Part shown: positions 1-11,537 of the stretch, in pieces | Position numbering within the stretch: position 1 is the stretch's first letter | How the letters are laid out: every line of letters begins with the position of its first letter | NCBI GenBank assembly: GCA_036874045.1 | Contig: CM072337.1 | Coordinates: forward strand, 20,000,001-20,064,000 | Origin: Cymodocea nodosa | Lineage: Eukaryota > Streptophyta > Magnoliopsida > Alismatales > Cymodoceaceae | Direction: 5' to 3' | DNA length: 64,000 nucleotides | The notes under the pieces: generated by a model | What the model was told of the DNA's origin: nothing | Database searches by the model: none | Seen by the model: only the letters and a program-made list of their open reading frames with translations | Made by a program: the position numbers and the translations under genes

Positions 1-53
1 GCCCCTCCTCATCATGTTTCTCTACTCTCCCGTGCGCGCTTCTGAGCTATCTA

Positions 54-2206
54 TCATCTTGTTTGGTTATTTCCTTGTGACGACGCAACATGATCGTCCT
101 CCTTAACATAAGATTTATTGCTTCCTTTGGTCCTAACGCTGCTCATGCTCCTCAGCCTCCCCTTTCCAAGGTGGTGTTCACAGAGAGAGTAGCCCACCAA
201 GGTTTGCTGCCAGCACCTCCACCCCCTCCCGTTCACTCTGCTACACCTCGACCCCTCCATCAGCACCGCCGGGATTCTTCTTCTCTTCCTCCTACTCTTG
301 CCATTCCCATTTGCCGTCAACCCATCATCCAAATCTTCTTCCTCTTTCTTCACCACCCCCACATCATCATCAGTATTGCTAGATGTGGCAGTGCTTAATG
401 TTGTGGTAGTTTCTGGCATCGTAGCTTTCTCTCTGGTCTTTACTTTCCACCCTTTCTCTACCACGTCCTGATTGCCTTGCCCCCTCCCTGAAAATGTCGA
501 CATCTCTTCCCACCACTGGGAAATCGCACCAAAGCTGGGACTTGCTCATGCATCATCACATACAAAAAGTAAGCACGCAAAAAAAGGCAAAAGCATGTCA
601 TAGACAACCACCATACCGTCACTCAGATATTATTACATCTTTTAAGCAGGGACAATAGTGATGTTGGGTGATTTTTAGAATCCAAACTATACTCCATTAC
701 CAAGATGTTCCATAGTTGAGCTTCTTTTAGTCTTTCAAGCAGAAAAAAAGAAAAAACAATGGCCTAATTAGAAGAACTTTCCTCTTTGACATGCACAGCC
801 TTCCATGGTTTCACAAGCATTTACACCGATATTTTTTTTTGGAAAATGGTTGATGCTGCTGAGTTTTAAACCGAGATCATTTTACTCTTCAAGTATTTAT
901 CAAATGAAAAAGACCATCTACACTAGTAGTAGTTAACAACAAATATCATGATTGGTTTTTTCTCCTTTTATAAAGTCCACAAAGCAAAATGATTTCAAGA
1001 TAAAAACACTACCGTTTTCCCAAAAAAAAGAAGAAAACCCGCTAGTAGTTACATATGTCACACCACTGTATTAGCTGTAATTAATTGGTTATGGACATGG
1101 AGAGGAGAAATGGTCGAGAACATTCAACCATTTCTTGTTGGTAGAGTCAACTATGTATGATTTGCGCCCTTTTAAGTGTTATCCAATAATATGTTTTTTT
1201 AAATGTTTATCCAGTAATACAACAGATTTTGCAGATGATGAATGGTCGGCCAATGGCGACCATGCAATACAGACGGGGGGCTGTACTGGCTTGCCTGCGA
1301 TTCACAACTGCACAATTATCCTTTTACAGCAACTGAGATATCGGTAATTGATAAAATTATTTTTTGGCATAATTAATTACAACAGTTCGTCAATTGGTTA
1401 AAAACATGGCTAGATTTGAATATTGAAAATGTAAAAATACTGCCATTATTTTAAAAAGAAAGATTTACCTATTGCCACTATCTACAGCATCAATCTTTTG
1501 TTTCCATGCCTTTTGTGCTGCATTCACCGGCCCCTCTTGCAGTTGTTGCACAGCCAAGAAATTCCCCTCAAACGGCTGCTGAAAGTGGAAGAAGAGCTCT
1601 TTCAAAAAAGCCAAGGTAGAGAAGGGCAAACCACCCGCCAATACATTGCACTACTCCGGATGATGTCTATAAGAAGTGTATAAATGTAACACGTATCGAT
1701 CCAATATCACCAATTCCCACCCATACTGTTGTTTTCCCCCACAAAACCACAGTGGTGGACCAAAATTAAAATACGGGGACTTAAAAAAGGCTGCAAACAG
1801 AACACCACAAGTAGATAGAAGAGGAAGCAGGGTTGTCCCAATAATCTAAGAAACAGGTGCAAGAAGAGAAGAAGCGCATATGTATAGTTTTGGGGTATTG
1901 ATAGAGTAGAACCTTCCTGCTGCTGCCATGGCGGCCTAGATCGGAACCATGAGCAGGGGTTGCCGCCTCCTCCATGGGATGGAGATGGAGATCAGGCGGT
2001 GACCGCGGAGGTTGCAGTACAGGTAGTGGTAGATCCCCGTGAGGGTGCAACCTTTCTCCCTCCCTCTCTCCCCTTTCAGTACATCCAACCGCAACTCCTG
2101 CCGTGACCCTTCCATCCTTACCTCCTCCTAGCGTTGGTTGTACATGGGCCGGAAGAGCTGACGACAGATCTGGAGTGACCTGAGGCGGCCTCTTCCTGAT
2201 CCTCAT
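54..2206 (-). CDS. WRC-domain protein, three exons, 231 aa
   Basis: Exons, read leftward: 2206-2122, 1598-1469 and 534-54 (stop 56-54). The joins are GGAG|GTAAGG to gaaAG|AGCTC and AATAG|GTAAAT to cccAG|CTTTGG; phases 1 and 2 agree and the sum is 696 nt. The protein starts MRIRKRPPQV, has a middle exon with LFFHFQQPFEG and LAVQQLQEG, then FGAISQWWEEM, a basic NLS-like run SRRKRRR, and a WRC zinc motif (RCSRVNGRGWRCWQQ, then CEHHLGKGR). The WRC motif is the C3H DNA-binding motif known from growth-regulating factors. No QLQ domain, the GRF co-activator contact, is seen, so this is a WRC-only nuclear protein and not a classical GRF. The second acceptor has a good pyrimidine tract; an alternative start exon cannot be ruled out. 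The last exon is the surest part. Confidence 0.72.
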
Positions 2207-3330
2207 CAACGCAGGGATGCAGAGAGATGGGATGAGAACAACAGTGGCCAGTGGGTTAGAATAATTAATAGGCAAAAGTTTCATATGCTGGGAGCTGACT
2301 GCGATGAGCGTAAAAATTACAATACTAGTCTTTAATATTTAAATTTTGTTTCTATTTTTTTAAGCACCTTGCATATTCGAGGATTCGAATAATTATCTGG
2401 TAGTAGTGTGTAATCTTAATAAAACTTGTTGTTTGAAGTTTATTAAGTAAGAGCATGGTGCTCCTCTTCCTCTTGTCCGTACATCCAATCATGCTGAGGT
2501 GGATCCATATGATTGGTACTCAGTTTTCTTAATGATCTTCTTTTTTTTTTTTAATCTTGGTGCAAAATTCCATGCATGTATGGATGGAACATATCTATTG
2601 TAGTCGTTCATATTTCATTACAACACCATTTCATAAACACATTTGATCACAGGTTACTCCATAATAAATATCATTTCACATACATTTGGCATTCATATTT
2701 CACACCATAAGCATTCCGGACACTCATATTCGTATTTATTTTCACATTCATCATTCATACACGATAAACAATTTGTCGCTGCTCTGGTTGCTTCATTTTC
2801 ATCGCTTCCGATCCTTAAAAGTTACATGCGTTTCGTAGCTTCATGTGCATTGAAGACTGTACATAATTTTATTAACAAAGTTTTATCACACGATATTTAT
2901 GTTATCTGTGTTCTCTTTAGGTAATTAAAAAATTGATATAGAAAATATACTTACAAGAGGCTCGCAAGCATCTGAAAAGGTCCATCGACAAATTCGTGGA
3001 AAATTAAGATTAGAAAAATCTTAAATTTGCGAAAAGAAATCTCACATTGCTGAAGGATATGTCATAAAGTTGTAACGATGCCAAAAACTACAAGAAAAAG
3101 GCGAAATTTTCAATAAACGTTACGAATCAACTTTACAATACATAATTGAAAGACAAACGTAAATTTATGCACAGGCTAAAAGTGAAGAATAATTTTTGAC
3201 CCAAAATAATCCCTTTTTTTTTTTTCTTTTACGAGGGCAATAATAATATCTTAAAACTCTTACGAATTTTTTCTTTAAAAAAAAAAAAGAACACTTATGA
3301 AATTCAAAGGAAAGAGGGGCTTATTGGTAA
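2207..3330. other. upstream spacer of the WRC gene
   Basis: AT-rich DNA with T and A homopolymer runs (about 2541-2552, 3211-3224, 3277-3288). I see no coding exon, RNA gene or intact repeat. It should hold the promoter of the leftward WRC gene, but no clear TATA box stands out. Confidence 0.5.
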
Positions 3331-3339
3331 TTGCACTTC

Positions 3340-3640
3340 CGCTTGGAAGTTGGAACTAGGGTTTCGCGCCCCTTCGGCCTCCCCCAATAAATAGACGCCC
3401 CCTCTGCACCAAGGGCGTCTCCGGCCACCTCCGTTTCTCCTCCTATTTCCCCCTTCGTTGCTTCGGTCGATCTTTCCAAGTTCTCGCGGTAGCGATGGCG
3501 ATGCTTTCACTCCTTATCCCATCTTTTACTCTTCGACAGGGGAAGATCGGAGTTCTATGTCAACCCTCCCTGTTGCGTTCGGATTTTTCTTTCTGGGGGC
3601 CGATGATGCGTGGTATCATTGTCCGTACCATCTGAGATCG
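3340..3640 (+). promoter_or_regulatory. orphan promoter/5' leader with 46-aa ORF
   Basis: A GC-rich patch that looks like the 5' end of a plant housekeeping gene: an AACTAGGGTTTCG telo-box-like motif (about 3354-3366), a TATA-like AATAAATAG (about 3386), a pyrimidine-rich leader, and ATGGCGATG at 3495 opening a 46-codon ORF (3495-3635; MAMLSLLIPSFTLRQ...) with a hydrophobic start. No homologous continuation is recognised downstream. It could be the first exon of an unresolved gene, a gene relic or a non-coding transcript start. The function of the peptide is unknown. Confidence 0.25.
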
Positions 3641-3659
3641 GTGATCACCGTTTTCTGAT

Positions 3660-4868
3660 GCACAAACTCTCATGCTTCGTCTGAGGCTACCCCACATTGT
3701 TTTTTAAATTTCTTACTTGAGTGGAGTGGAAGTAGCAAGTGCGTCTTGTGGTAGAGATTTTTGAAGTTCGATCATTCGAGATGTTGTTTCTCCTTTTTCT
3801 TTTTGAATCGAGGTTGATTCCAGTGGCCTCGTCAGCGGTTTACGTTGCCGAGATGAAAACCGAGCGTAAGATGACGGTGTTTGCCACTTCGTCTTTTTGG
3901 CTTTTGCGTTCTTGTCCTCGGAAATTCCTACGGAATTTTGCATTCGCTTCATTGTTTTGTTTTTTCCGCAGCGGTTTGTGCTTCATCTTTTTATTTATCG
4001 AGGGGGAAAGAAACGAAGAAAATGTGAGCCTCTCAAACGAAGAATGTGCGACCTTTACATGAATCGTACTGCCAACGGCGGCGATCTTGACCTTCGATGA
4101 TGATCGCTATCTCTACTGTTGATCGTTCTCGGTTGTAGTTGTTTTTCATTTTTGCAAAGTCGCAAAACAAATCATTGAACACCACTGGAGTGCAAGTCCG
4201 AAAACAGGAGATAAACAATACAACTATGTGGTGAGTGATGTTTTCATTATCCATAAAACCGTAGGTTTCTACCCTTAGATTTAAATCAATGGAATACACT
4301 CGAAGAAAAAATGGAGAGGAGAAGCAATGCCCAAAAGGAAATGGAGAGGAAGAATTTAAATTTATATAATTTAAATGAATATTTGATAATAGATAGAAAT
4401 ATTTGAAAGAAAAGAATTTGTATAATAGGTTATTATTATTATTACTACTACTTTATGCAATGAGACCATTACTCGATTTACTAATATTAAAGCTTGTCCA
4501 CGATGCAAGTTGCATTGACGGAGAAGTTAGCATAACTAAGGAATAGAAAGGAAACCATGGCCCAACTTATGTAGGTTGAGACCAATCAGGGTCGAGCCGG
4601 GATTGACCAGACCTAAACCCTTTTTTTTATTTTTTATTTTTTAAATTCCTTCGTTTTATGTATCTTTTTTCACCGTTCACTTGGGACATAATATTCCATT
4701 TATAGATAAAGTATCCATACATGAATTTCCCATAATATACAAAAATTAACAAAGAACTCTGCTGCACTTGATCAACATTGAACTACGAAAAAATCCCATG
4801 CATCATTCGTTTCTTCTACCTTACACGTACATCGTAACAATCAATCATCACGAATGAAAACCGATTCT
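3660..4868. other. spacer, no gene seen
   Basis: No supported exon. Short open frames at 3713-4300 have no domain or plausible composition. The tail of a LINE-like sequence lies near 4350-4415 (separate entry). Confidence 0.45.
4350..4415 (+). mobile_element. short LINE 3'-tail relic
   Basis: The stretch beginning AATTTAAATTTATATAATTT closely matches 33852-33912, which is the 3' end of the reverse-transcriptase relic in the RMC1-like intron. It is too short to class on its own; the call depends on that internal match. Confidence 0.35.
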
Positions 4869-4921
4869 CTACTTCACCAAGCAATACGGATCGATAGCCG
4901 CCAGCGGCGGCTGCGCTGCTA

Positions 4922-5308
4922 TCACTTGCTGATGAGGGGTAACCACCGATCCTGGAAGGAGGACTTGTAGGCGACCATGAGGATGAGGATCACCAGGACC
5001 AGCGCCACCCCCCACGGCGACCCACCGCTCCGGGGTGCAGACTCTCTGTCCTGCTGAAAGGGCAGGACGAAAGAGAACCACTCGCTGGCCGAGAGGCAGT
5101 GGAGAACCAGCAGGAACACCACCGGCAGTAGCATCAGCCCAACCTTGACCTGGTCGAACAGGCTCTCCACCGCCGACTCGTAGCTCAGGTACCACGACAG
5201 GCCCAGGAAGAGGAACAGTATGGAGACGAAGAAGCACAGGTGCAGCGGCAACGGCGCCGACTTGTCCGCCTGGTTGGAGTTGTGGTGGTGATAATATTCA
5301 CCAGACAT
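4922..5308 (-). CDS. small three-span membrane protein, plant-specific
   Basis: Single exon, 128 aa, ATG at 5308-5306. The N-terminus is polar and His/Asn-rich (EYYHHHNSNQ). Three hydrophobic segments follow at about residues 21-41, 56-72 and 99-114, separated by short polar loops (YESAVESLFDQVKV; QQDRESAPRSGGSP). The C-terminus reads YKSSFQDRWLPLISK; from memory this SSFxDRW(L/F)P ending is typical of a small family of uncharacterised plant transmembrane proteins. No catalytic motif or signal peptide cleavage site is evident, so it is predicted as an integral membrane protein of unknown function. GC content is clearly above the surrounding DNA, as expected for a real exon. A TATA-like box sits about 100 bases upstream. 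Confidence 0.8.
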   Translation of the reverse strand: MSGEYYHHHNSNQADKSAPLPLHLCFFVSILFLFLGLSWYLSYESAVESLFDQVKVGLMLLPVVFLLVLHCLSASEWFSFVLPFQQDRESAPRSGGSPWGVALVLVILILMVAYKSSFQDRWLPLISK

Positions 5309-5407
5309 GATCGTCGATTGGATGATGGAGCTCAGGAGGTCCCGGAACTTGAAGCTGAAATGAAGGCCACTTTCGTCTTGGGTTCTCCTCGGCGTCTGAG
5401 TGGTTCC

Positions 5408-5418
5408 ATTTATTTAAG
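5408..5418 (-). promoter_or_regulatory. TATA-like box of the membrane-protein gene
   Basis: On the minus strand the sequence reads CCTTAAATAAA, about 100 bases upstream of the ATG at 5308. Distance and orientation fit a TATA element; no other support. Confidence 0.4.
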
Positions 5419-5429
5419 GCCCGGAAAAA

Positions 5430-6951
5430 GGGGGATACTGGTTGCATTTGTTTGATTTTCGAAATCTTTCTTTGATAAATCTTGATTTTCATAGACACGA
5501 AAAGTCGATCTCGTGATTGAATAGGTTTGAAAATGACGTGACAGCTTTACTTGGGGAAGAAGGATTCGGCGATTCCTGTGGCATTCACAGCACTGCCAAC
5601 AATACGCTGCATGGTTAACATCGTTAAGAAATAAGACCAACCAGTGGAGATCCGCCACGTGGCGCCGACATTCCTTTTTTTATTTTTTATTTTTTAAGCT
5701 GATGGTGTGGTGGTGGACTCCAGTAAAGAAAGGCTGACGATGAACATGAATGAAAAGGGAGTTGATGTGGAGTGAGTTAAAGAAGCCAGTTTCATCTGGA
5801 ACCATCGTATTCGCGTTCTATTTCTTCTGTGAATGTCGTAAATGACCTTGTAACTATTCAATCGTCATTTAATGAAGTGGAAGCAAATGATCTCCTTTTC
5901 TTCTAACTCCTTTTATGCTTTCTTCGTTCTTTGAGACATTTTGCTGCTGTTTGAACTTTAAATTACTTTTATGCTTTCGTTGGTCTCAGTTGTGTATTTC
6001 CAACTCTTGGTTAGCTAATTTAAGTTTTCCGCTTACCGTCAAAAAAAGAAAAGAAAAAAAAGCATGAATGAAAAGGGATGGGGTGAGCTGTGGCGTCACG
6101 TGGAAAGTTGTCCTCTGCTCAGGTGAGCCGTTGGATCGGTGCACTTGCGTTTTGATTTGTAATCCGTGCCACGTGATCGGATTCTGGTTTTTTCTTCTTC
6201 TTCTTTTTTTAATATAAATGGGATTGTGGTTTCACATGATTTTGGAGACTTGGGCTGAGCTGGGAGCGGTAGTTTGGATCCGAATTTCCTTTTTATTTAT
6301 TTATATATATTAAAAATAATTCATTTTAAGGCCGCTTCTTTTCTCTTTTAATTATTAAATCATTTCTCCCAGACGTTTCTCCTCACTCCTGAATTTATGT
6401 AATTTTTACAAACTAGGTTGAGAAACAAAATCACCATGGAAATATATTCCACGAAGAATTTGGTGCAGAATTTTATTACCAAACGTACCATAGATTTCTT
6501 TTGGACTTTGCCCAAAATCGTATTTAAAAATACTAGAAATTACAGATTTCAGGTAAAAAAATCGACGGCTTATGAAAAGTTCCTTTCATTGTTTTTGGCA
6601 AAATTGGAGAATGAAAAGTACCGTTCAGTCCATACATGCATGCCATTACTACGATCAAACCTAAAGAAAATCACGTAATGTGTCATCAACTATTTATTTA
6701 TCATTGAGGTTTTATTATTGATAATAACCAATAACATTTTAAAAAAATGAACATATATTCCGGATTTAATCCCAACTCGCCGTCCATGGGTGAATGGTAG
6801 CCGTAGAGTGAAGACGAGCGTGCGTTTCCCTGGTAGTCCGATAGTAGAGGGCCAGCCCAGCCCAGCCCAGTCCAGTCCATCTTCCGAAATGGAAGCCAAC
6901 CCGGCCCGAAACGGAGTTCCCGTCCCTCCAGGCCACCACTCATACATATAC

Positions 6952-6985
<34 letters not shown>

Positions 6986-8690
6986 GTATACGTGCGTTGA
7001 TTCCTCCGGCCTTAGTTGCTCATATGAATCAATTTTCTCCCGTGGCTGTGAATCAAGGAAGGAAGGTAGGTAGGTAGCTAGATTTTAAATTCTTCTTTCT
7101 CCCCATCCTCCTTCTCGTCCTCCGGTAGTGTTTCTCGGGTTTTACCACCGCTTGGGCGGTCGATCCAAGCCGAGACAGTGTCAGGTGTGCCGCCAGCCGT
7201 GGACTTCAATGTAAGTGGTCCGGTGCCATGTACGTCCGTGGGCTAGCTGTATATATATGTATATGTATGGCCCTTCCTCCTGCTCCTGCTCCTCCTATTT
7301 ATGCTTTCGTCACACTCTACGCAGGCCTTACGGAGAACAAGCATGCGTCAGCGGCTCCATGCTACATCTCACATTTAAAACCCTAATGGCAAAATTATTA
7401 CCAATTAACCACGGGATATATAACAATTAAATTCCCAAATAGTTTGTGGATGATGACTTCACGGTGGTGTTCGTGCGTACATCACACCCACTCGCTGGCT
7501 GGAAAAGAAGCATGAGATTGCTTGTGGTTAACTCGGATCAATCTCGTGTGCTCAAGTCCGATTGCATCATGGTTTGTTTCCACTCGTCATGTTAAAATTA
7601 CATGTAATAATAGTTAGTTAATTCTAATGTACTTTGTTTTTTTTTTCCAAAGGAACGGAAGATTACAATTTTTTAACGCTTGTTTTTTTTAATGATAATT
7701 CATGTTGTAGATCCAAATTTTCTTGTTTAAGTTAATTCATTTCCTTTTGTCGTTGATCCAACCATCTTCAATGTTTAAACTATCGAATCGGGCCTAATAT
7801 TTCTCGCTTATGAATCGGTATATATGTTTGTCATGTAGTTAATTAACACTACGAAAGTTATTGTCAGATCATTATTTTTTTATGTAGTTTCATGGTACAA
7901 AATTTCTTTCACAAAAACTTTGTGTGAAATTACAAATTGAACATTTTTCTGTACTGTAGTAAAATAACTATGACGTGAATTACTATTTTCGTATATAAAT
8001 TTCGGCATTGATAGAATAAAACTGTAATGAGAATGAATATTTAATAATAATTATTAATAGCGACAGTAATGGCAAAAGAAACGACGACGACGTGGAGGAC
8101 GATTGCTTTCGGTGGAGGTGACGGGTGACCCATGTATGGGTCCGCGATTTTTTATTATAATAATAAGTTTTACCGTCATCTTTGAAAAAAGAAAATCATA
8201 ATCGACCGAGTTATCACATATTTATTATGATGCCAGGCGATCGTCCCATCTTTCAAAACGACGGTACGGTCTTATTGATTCAGGCTGCATGGTTCGAGGG
8301 ATCGACACGTAGGCAAGCAGTAGGTTTTTTTTATTTAAAAAATAACTTTAGCGGTTTCCAGTCAATAGAATTACGAATGCTGTTATTTTTATTAAATAAA
8401 ATATTAAATGGTTTGGTAACGCAGGATCTGGTTCTCGGAGGACGTAGAATGTCGCATTTTGATTGAACGTCAAACGCATGTCTATTCCAGACCTAATGAA
8501 TTTCATTAATTTGTTACATATATAATAAGGTTTGGCTGCACTATTCTGGGGAAACGCAGCCAACGAGATTAATTAATTTCGATCAGTTAAAAAAATTCTT
8601 TAATATAGAACGATATAATTAAAAGGAATTAAATTTTATAAAAACATAACATAAATAAAAGCCGAGTGTTGGCCGTTTAAGATTAAAAAA
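5430..8690. other. gene-poor spacer
   Basis: Mostly AT-rich and without convincing exons. A GC-richer stretch at about 6770-7330 contains GGCCCAGCC-type repeats (GCCCAGCCCAGCCCAGTCCAG near 6852) and CT-rich leader-like sequence, which may mark an untranslated transcript or promoter. I found no protein and none of the conserved plant microRNA sequences I checked by eye. Confidence 0.4.
6941..6992. repeat. (CATATA)n microsatellite
   Basis: About nine imperfect 6-bp units, CATACATATA then CATATACATATA..., ending in CGTATACG. Simple sequence repeat. Confidence 0.85.
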
Positions 8691-8699
8691 GAAAGAAGA

Positions 8700-8969
8700 A
8701 GAGAAAGGCTTCGAGAAATGCGAGGGTTGTCTCACGACCGTGGTATGCCCTGCAAGGACCCTGCCGCTTTCACAGATTGCAAGAAAGGGCGAGGGATCCA
8801 ACTTCGGGGAACTCAATGCAAGCAGTGCAGGGTGTCCCACGAAGGAACTCAGATATTGGGTATCTTCTTCTTCTTCTGTATGGGGAGGGGCCGCTTCCCA
8901 TCCTTGTGACACCGAAAGAGGGTAGGCGACGCACGCAGGCATCTGCCCTACCAGGATGAGTGCATGGCC

Positions 8970-9033
<64 letters not shown>

Positions 9034-9110
9034 GGATCAGGACGAGGGACATACCTAATTAACCAAGTAACATACAAACAACAAGGTGAAGAGCAAGTTG
9101 GAAGGCGCGT
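8700..9110. other. GC-richer island around a CT microsatellite
   Basis: Sequence of unusually high GC content for its surroundings. Open frames exist on both strands (a 164-codon minus frame, 9113-8619, is padded by the microsatellite), but none shows a domain and the encoded runs are low complexity. Promoter, non-coding transcript or relic are all possible. Confidence 0.3.
8975..9031. repeat. (CT)n microsatellite, about 28 units
   Basis: Uninterrupted CT dinucleotides between TTTC and CCAGG. A perfect tract of this length is expected to be polymorphic; GA/CT tracts are often found near plant promoters. Confidence 0.95.
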
Positions 9111-11496
9111 CAAGGTTGTTCATTGCCTATTCCGTAACCAATAAACAACTAAAGCACATGTCAGCCTGAATCTACGGATGAAGACGAGATCGCAACAAAA
9201 GGCCTGTGTCATCCATCATATTACATTTTATTTATATCATTCGTATATATCCTGCTCTCTCTCTATCTGTATATATATGTATGTATAATGGATCTAGAAA
9301 TTGTAGGCGTTACAGTTGAGAGTGAAAACTAAACTCTGTTATTATTCTATATGAAAAGTATTACATCGATAGAATTACATCTTCCACATGCATGCTCCAT
9401 ATATGATCGAGAATATCACCCCGGCCACTTGACACCCTTGAAGTAGAAGTGTGCATATAAATTGCTAAAAGTGTATTAATGTTGGCACCATGTCAAGTTG
9501 TCCTTCAGTTAATGTATTTTTCACACAAAAAAGGCAATCTTATTTACCTTTGCAGTAAAAAGGATATTCAATACGTAATTAACTTTCATTATCGTTTTCC
9601 TTTTCCACATTGAAATAGTGTTTTTGCTTGAACTTTAAGTAACGGCATTCTTTCTTACCTTTTAAGTTTTATGAAATAAAGATCAATTATGACTGAAAAT
9701 ACTTTCAATTCCATCTTCACTACTAACATTACCAATCCTTTCAGATGCCTGTTTAATTTCTAATTCGAATTAATCTGATCGTTAGGTGTTTATTTTGGAG
9801 GTTGTTAAACAATATTCCTTAATTTGTTTCTTATTATATTCTCTTCTATCAAATTGGCATCCAACCTTTGGAGCCCCTTCACACGTACCCCCTTTGTTTT
9901 TTTAAAAGCTTAACTTGCCCACTCGATCCTGCAAACTCAAGTTGCACCTGGTAACTCTTGTTCCTGCACGCAGCAGGGACCAATTCCTCTGCTTCCAATG
10001 CATGAGGTCAGGACGGTGGGTACTTCATCACGTCCACGTTCCAGTGCGGCTAGAGCTAGACGATGGAATGGCAGGCACTGCAACGCCAGGCTTCACTGGT
10101 GCCAAACTTACTTACGTGAACATGTACTGTTGCAATGAGGTTGAAATCTAGCTTCCGTCTTTGTGAATGCTACAAGGGTCCGGGGACCAAACACGGATCC
10201 ATCCATTGTTTAATTTGGAAGGTTTGTATTTACTTATGCCGCATTATTCATTTTCGTGCCTCCATCTTTCACCTACCAAGATTCAACCCTAATCAGCTTG
10301 ATCTGGAACAAGGACCACCTTCTTTACTCTCAGCCAAGCTCTACTCCAAGGAGGGTTTATATAAATATATACGTATGTATGTATCAATTTAAAGCGTCAT
10401 TCATTTTTGAAATCAAGTTCTACTTAAATTTCATTTACTCACAAATATTGGGTTTACAAGGTGGCTGGATGGTGTATATGCATATATCTTATAAGGTTTA
10501 CATATGGTATGGTTCTTGGTAAAGCATCGAGTGCATGGTTTCTTTCAATATCATCGCGTGCTAATGTGAACAGCTAAACTTATTTGTTTGATAGTGGTAG
10601 TGGTGAAAGCTACGAATATTATTACATCTCTGGTAATTAATTGAATTACTACAGTTCATTTGAATAGGTAAGTGTACTACTACTGTTGCTGCTACATGTG
10701 CGTATATGCTGTTATTGCAGATTTACTCCCTTCGCATTAGCACTGGGACCAATAACCATCAATGATGTTCTCATCTTTATGGAATAAAGCTTCGCCATGC
10801 TGGCAGTTGTTGCCCGGGCATGCGCACATATATATATAGCTTGGACAAGATTGGCATTTTTCAGTTCTTAGTTGTCGCTGCAGAGAATTACGCAATGGAT
10901 CGAGACAAGTAGATACATGTAGAAATATAATAAGATTGTAGTCTCTGAAATTTTAACGGTGACAAGGGTGGACGGTCGGGAACAGTAAACTGGGAACGTG
11001 AACCTGAGGTGTGTGGGGATGGTTTCTAGGGTTTGGGCACATCCAGCTAGTCCCTACAAAAAACAACGAAGACGGTTCTGAATTTTTGAAGCAAAGTGGA
11101 GGTGTGTTGGTGTAATGTGGAGGTATGTATGTCAAACACATCGCAATTAAAAGAGACAAGCCACCTATGACAAGGGCAGATCCAATCTGTCTAAATCTGA
11201 GTATGGAAAATATAATGACGTAGGGCCAGTCATATATTACAAACCTCATGGGTGCCCTTCTTCCCCACCATCTTGTAAGTGCACATGATTATGAGGACAC
11301 AACATGTGAAAAGAACAGCATACACCGATCTCTCTCTCTCTTCCCCTGTTCCTTGGGTGACTTTTCGGCTTGGCGAGACTTTTCCATGTGGTCCTTGGCA
11401 TTAGATCTCCTCTCCGACAAGAGGATCGCGCCATGCCACCAAAGCGTAGCTCTGGGAAATCGACTTGTCTATTTTGACATTGGTACATGTGCAGAC

Positions 11497-11530
<34 letters not shown>

Positions 11531-11537
11531 ATACATA
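11497..11537. repeat. (AT)n microsatellite
   Basis: ATATATACATATATAT... flanked by CATA variants. Confidence 0.9.

Noticed and set aside
1781-2121. Continued open frame after the WRC first exon, and a second frame reading GIYHYLYCNLRGHRL
   Set aside because: The first exon has a strong donor (GGAG|GTAAGG) whose phase fits the next exon. The other frame is short and I know no family for it, so both are treated as intron.
3596-3642. Possible C/D-box snoRNA (GATGATG ... CTGA with a short terminal stem)
   Set aside because: The C box deviates from RTGATGA, the spacing is too short for a normal snoRNA, and no C'/D' boxes are seen.
8619-9113. 164-codon minus-strand frame
   Set aside because: Padded by the CT microsatellite as an Arg-Glu run; no domain, no plausible splice partners.
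10788-10816. miR167-like or ARF target-like ATGCTGGCAG sequence
   Set aside because: Only about ten bases match; no ARF exon and no foldback with the mature sequence.
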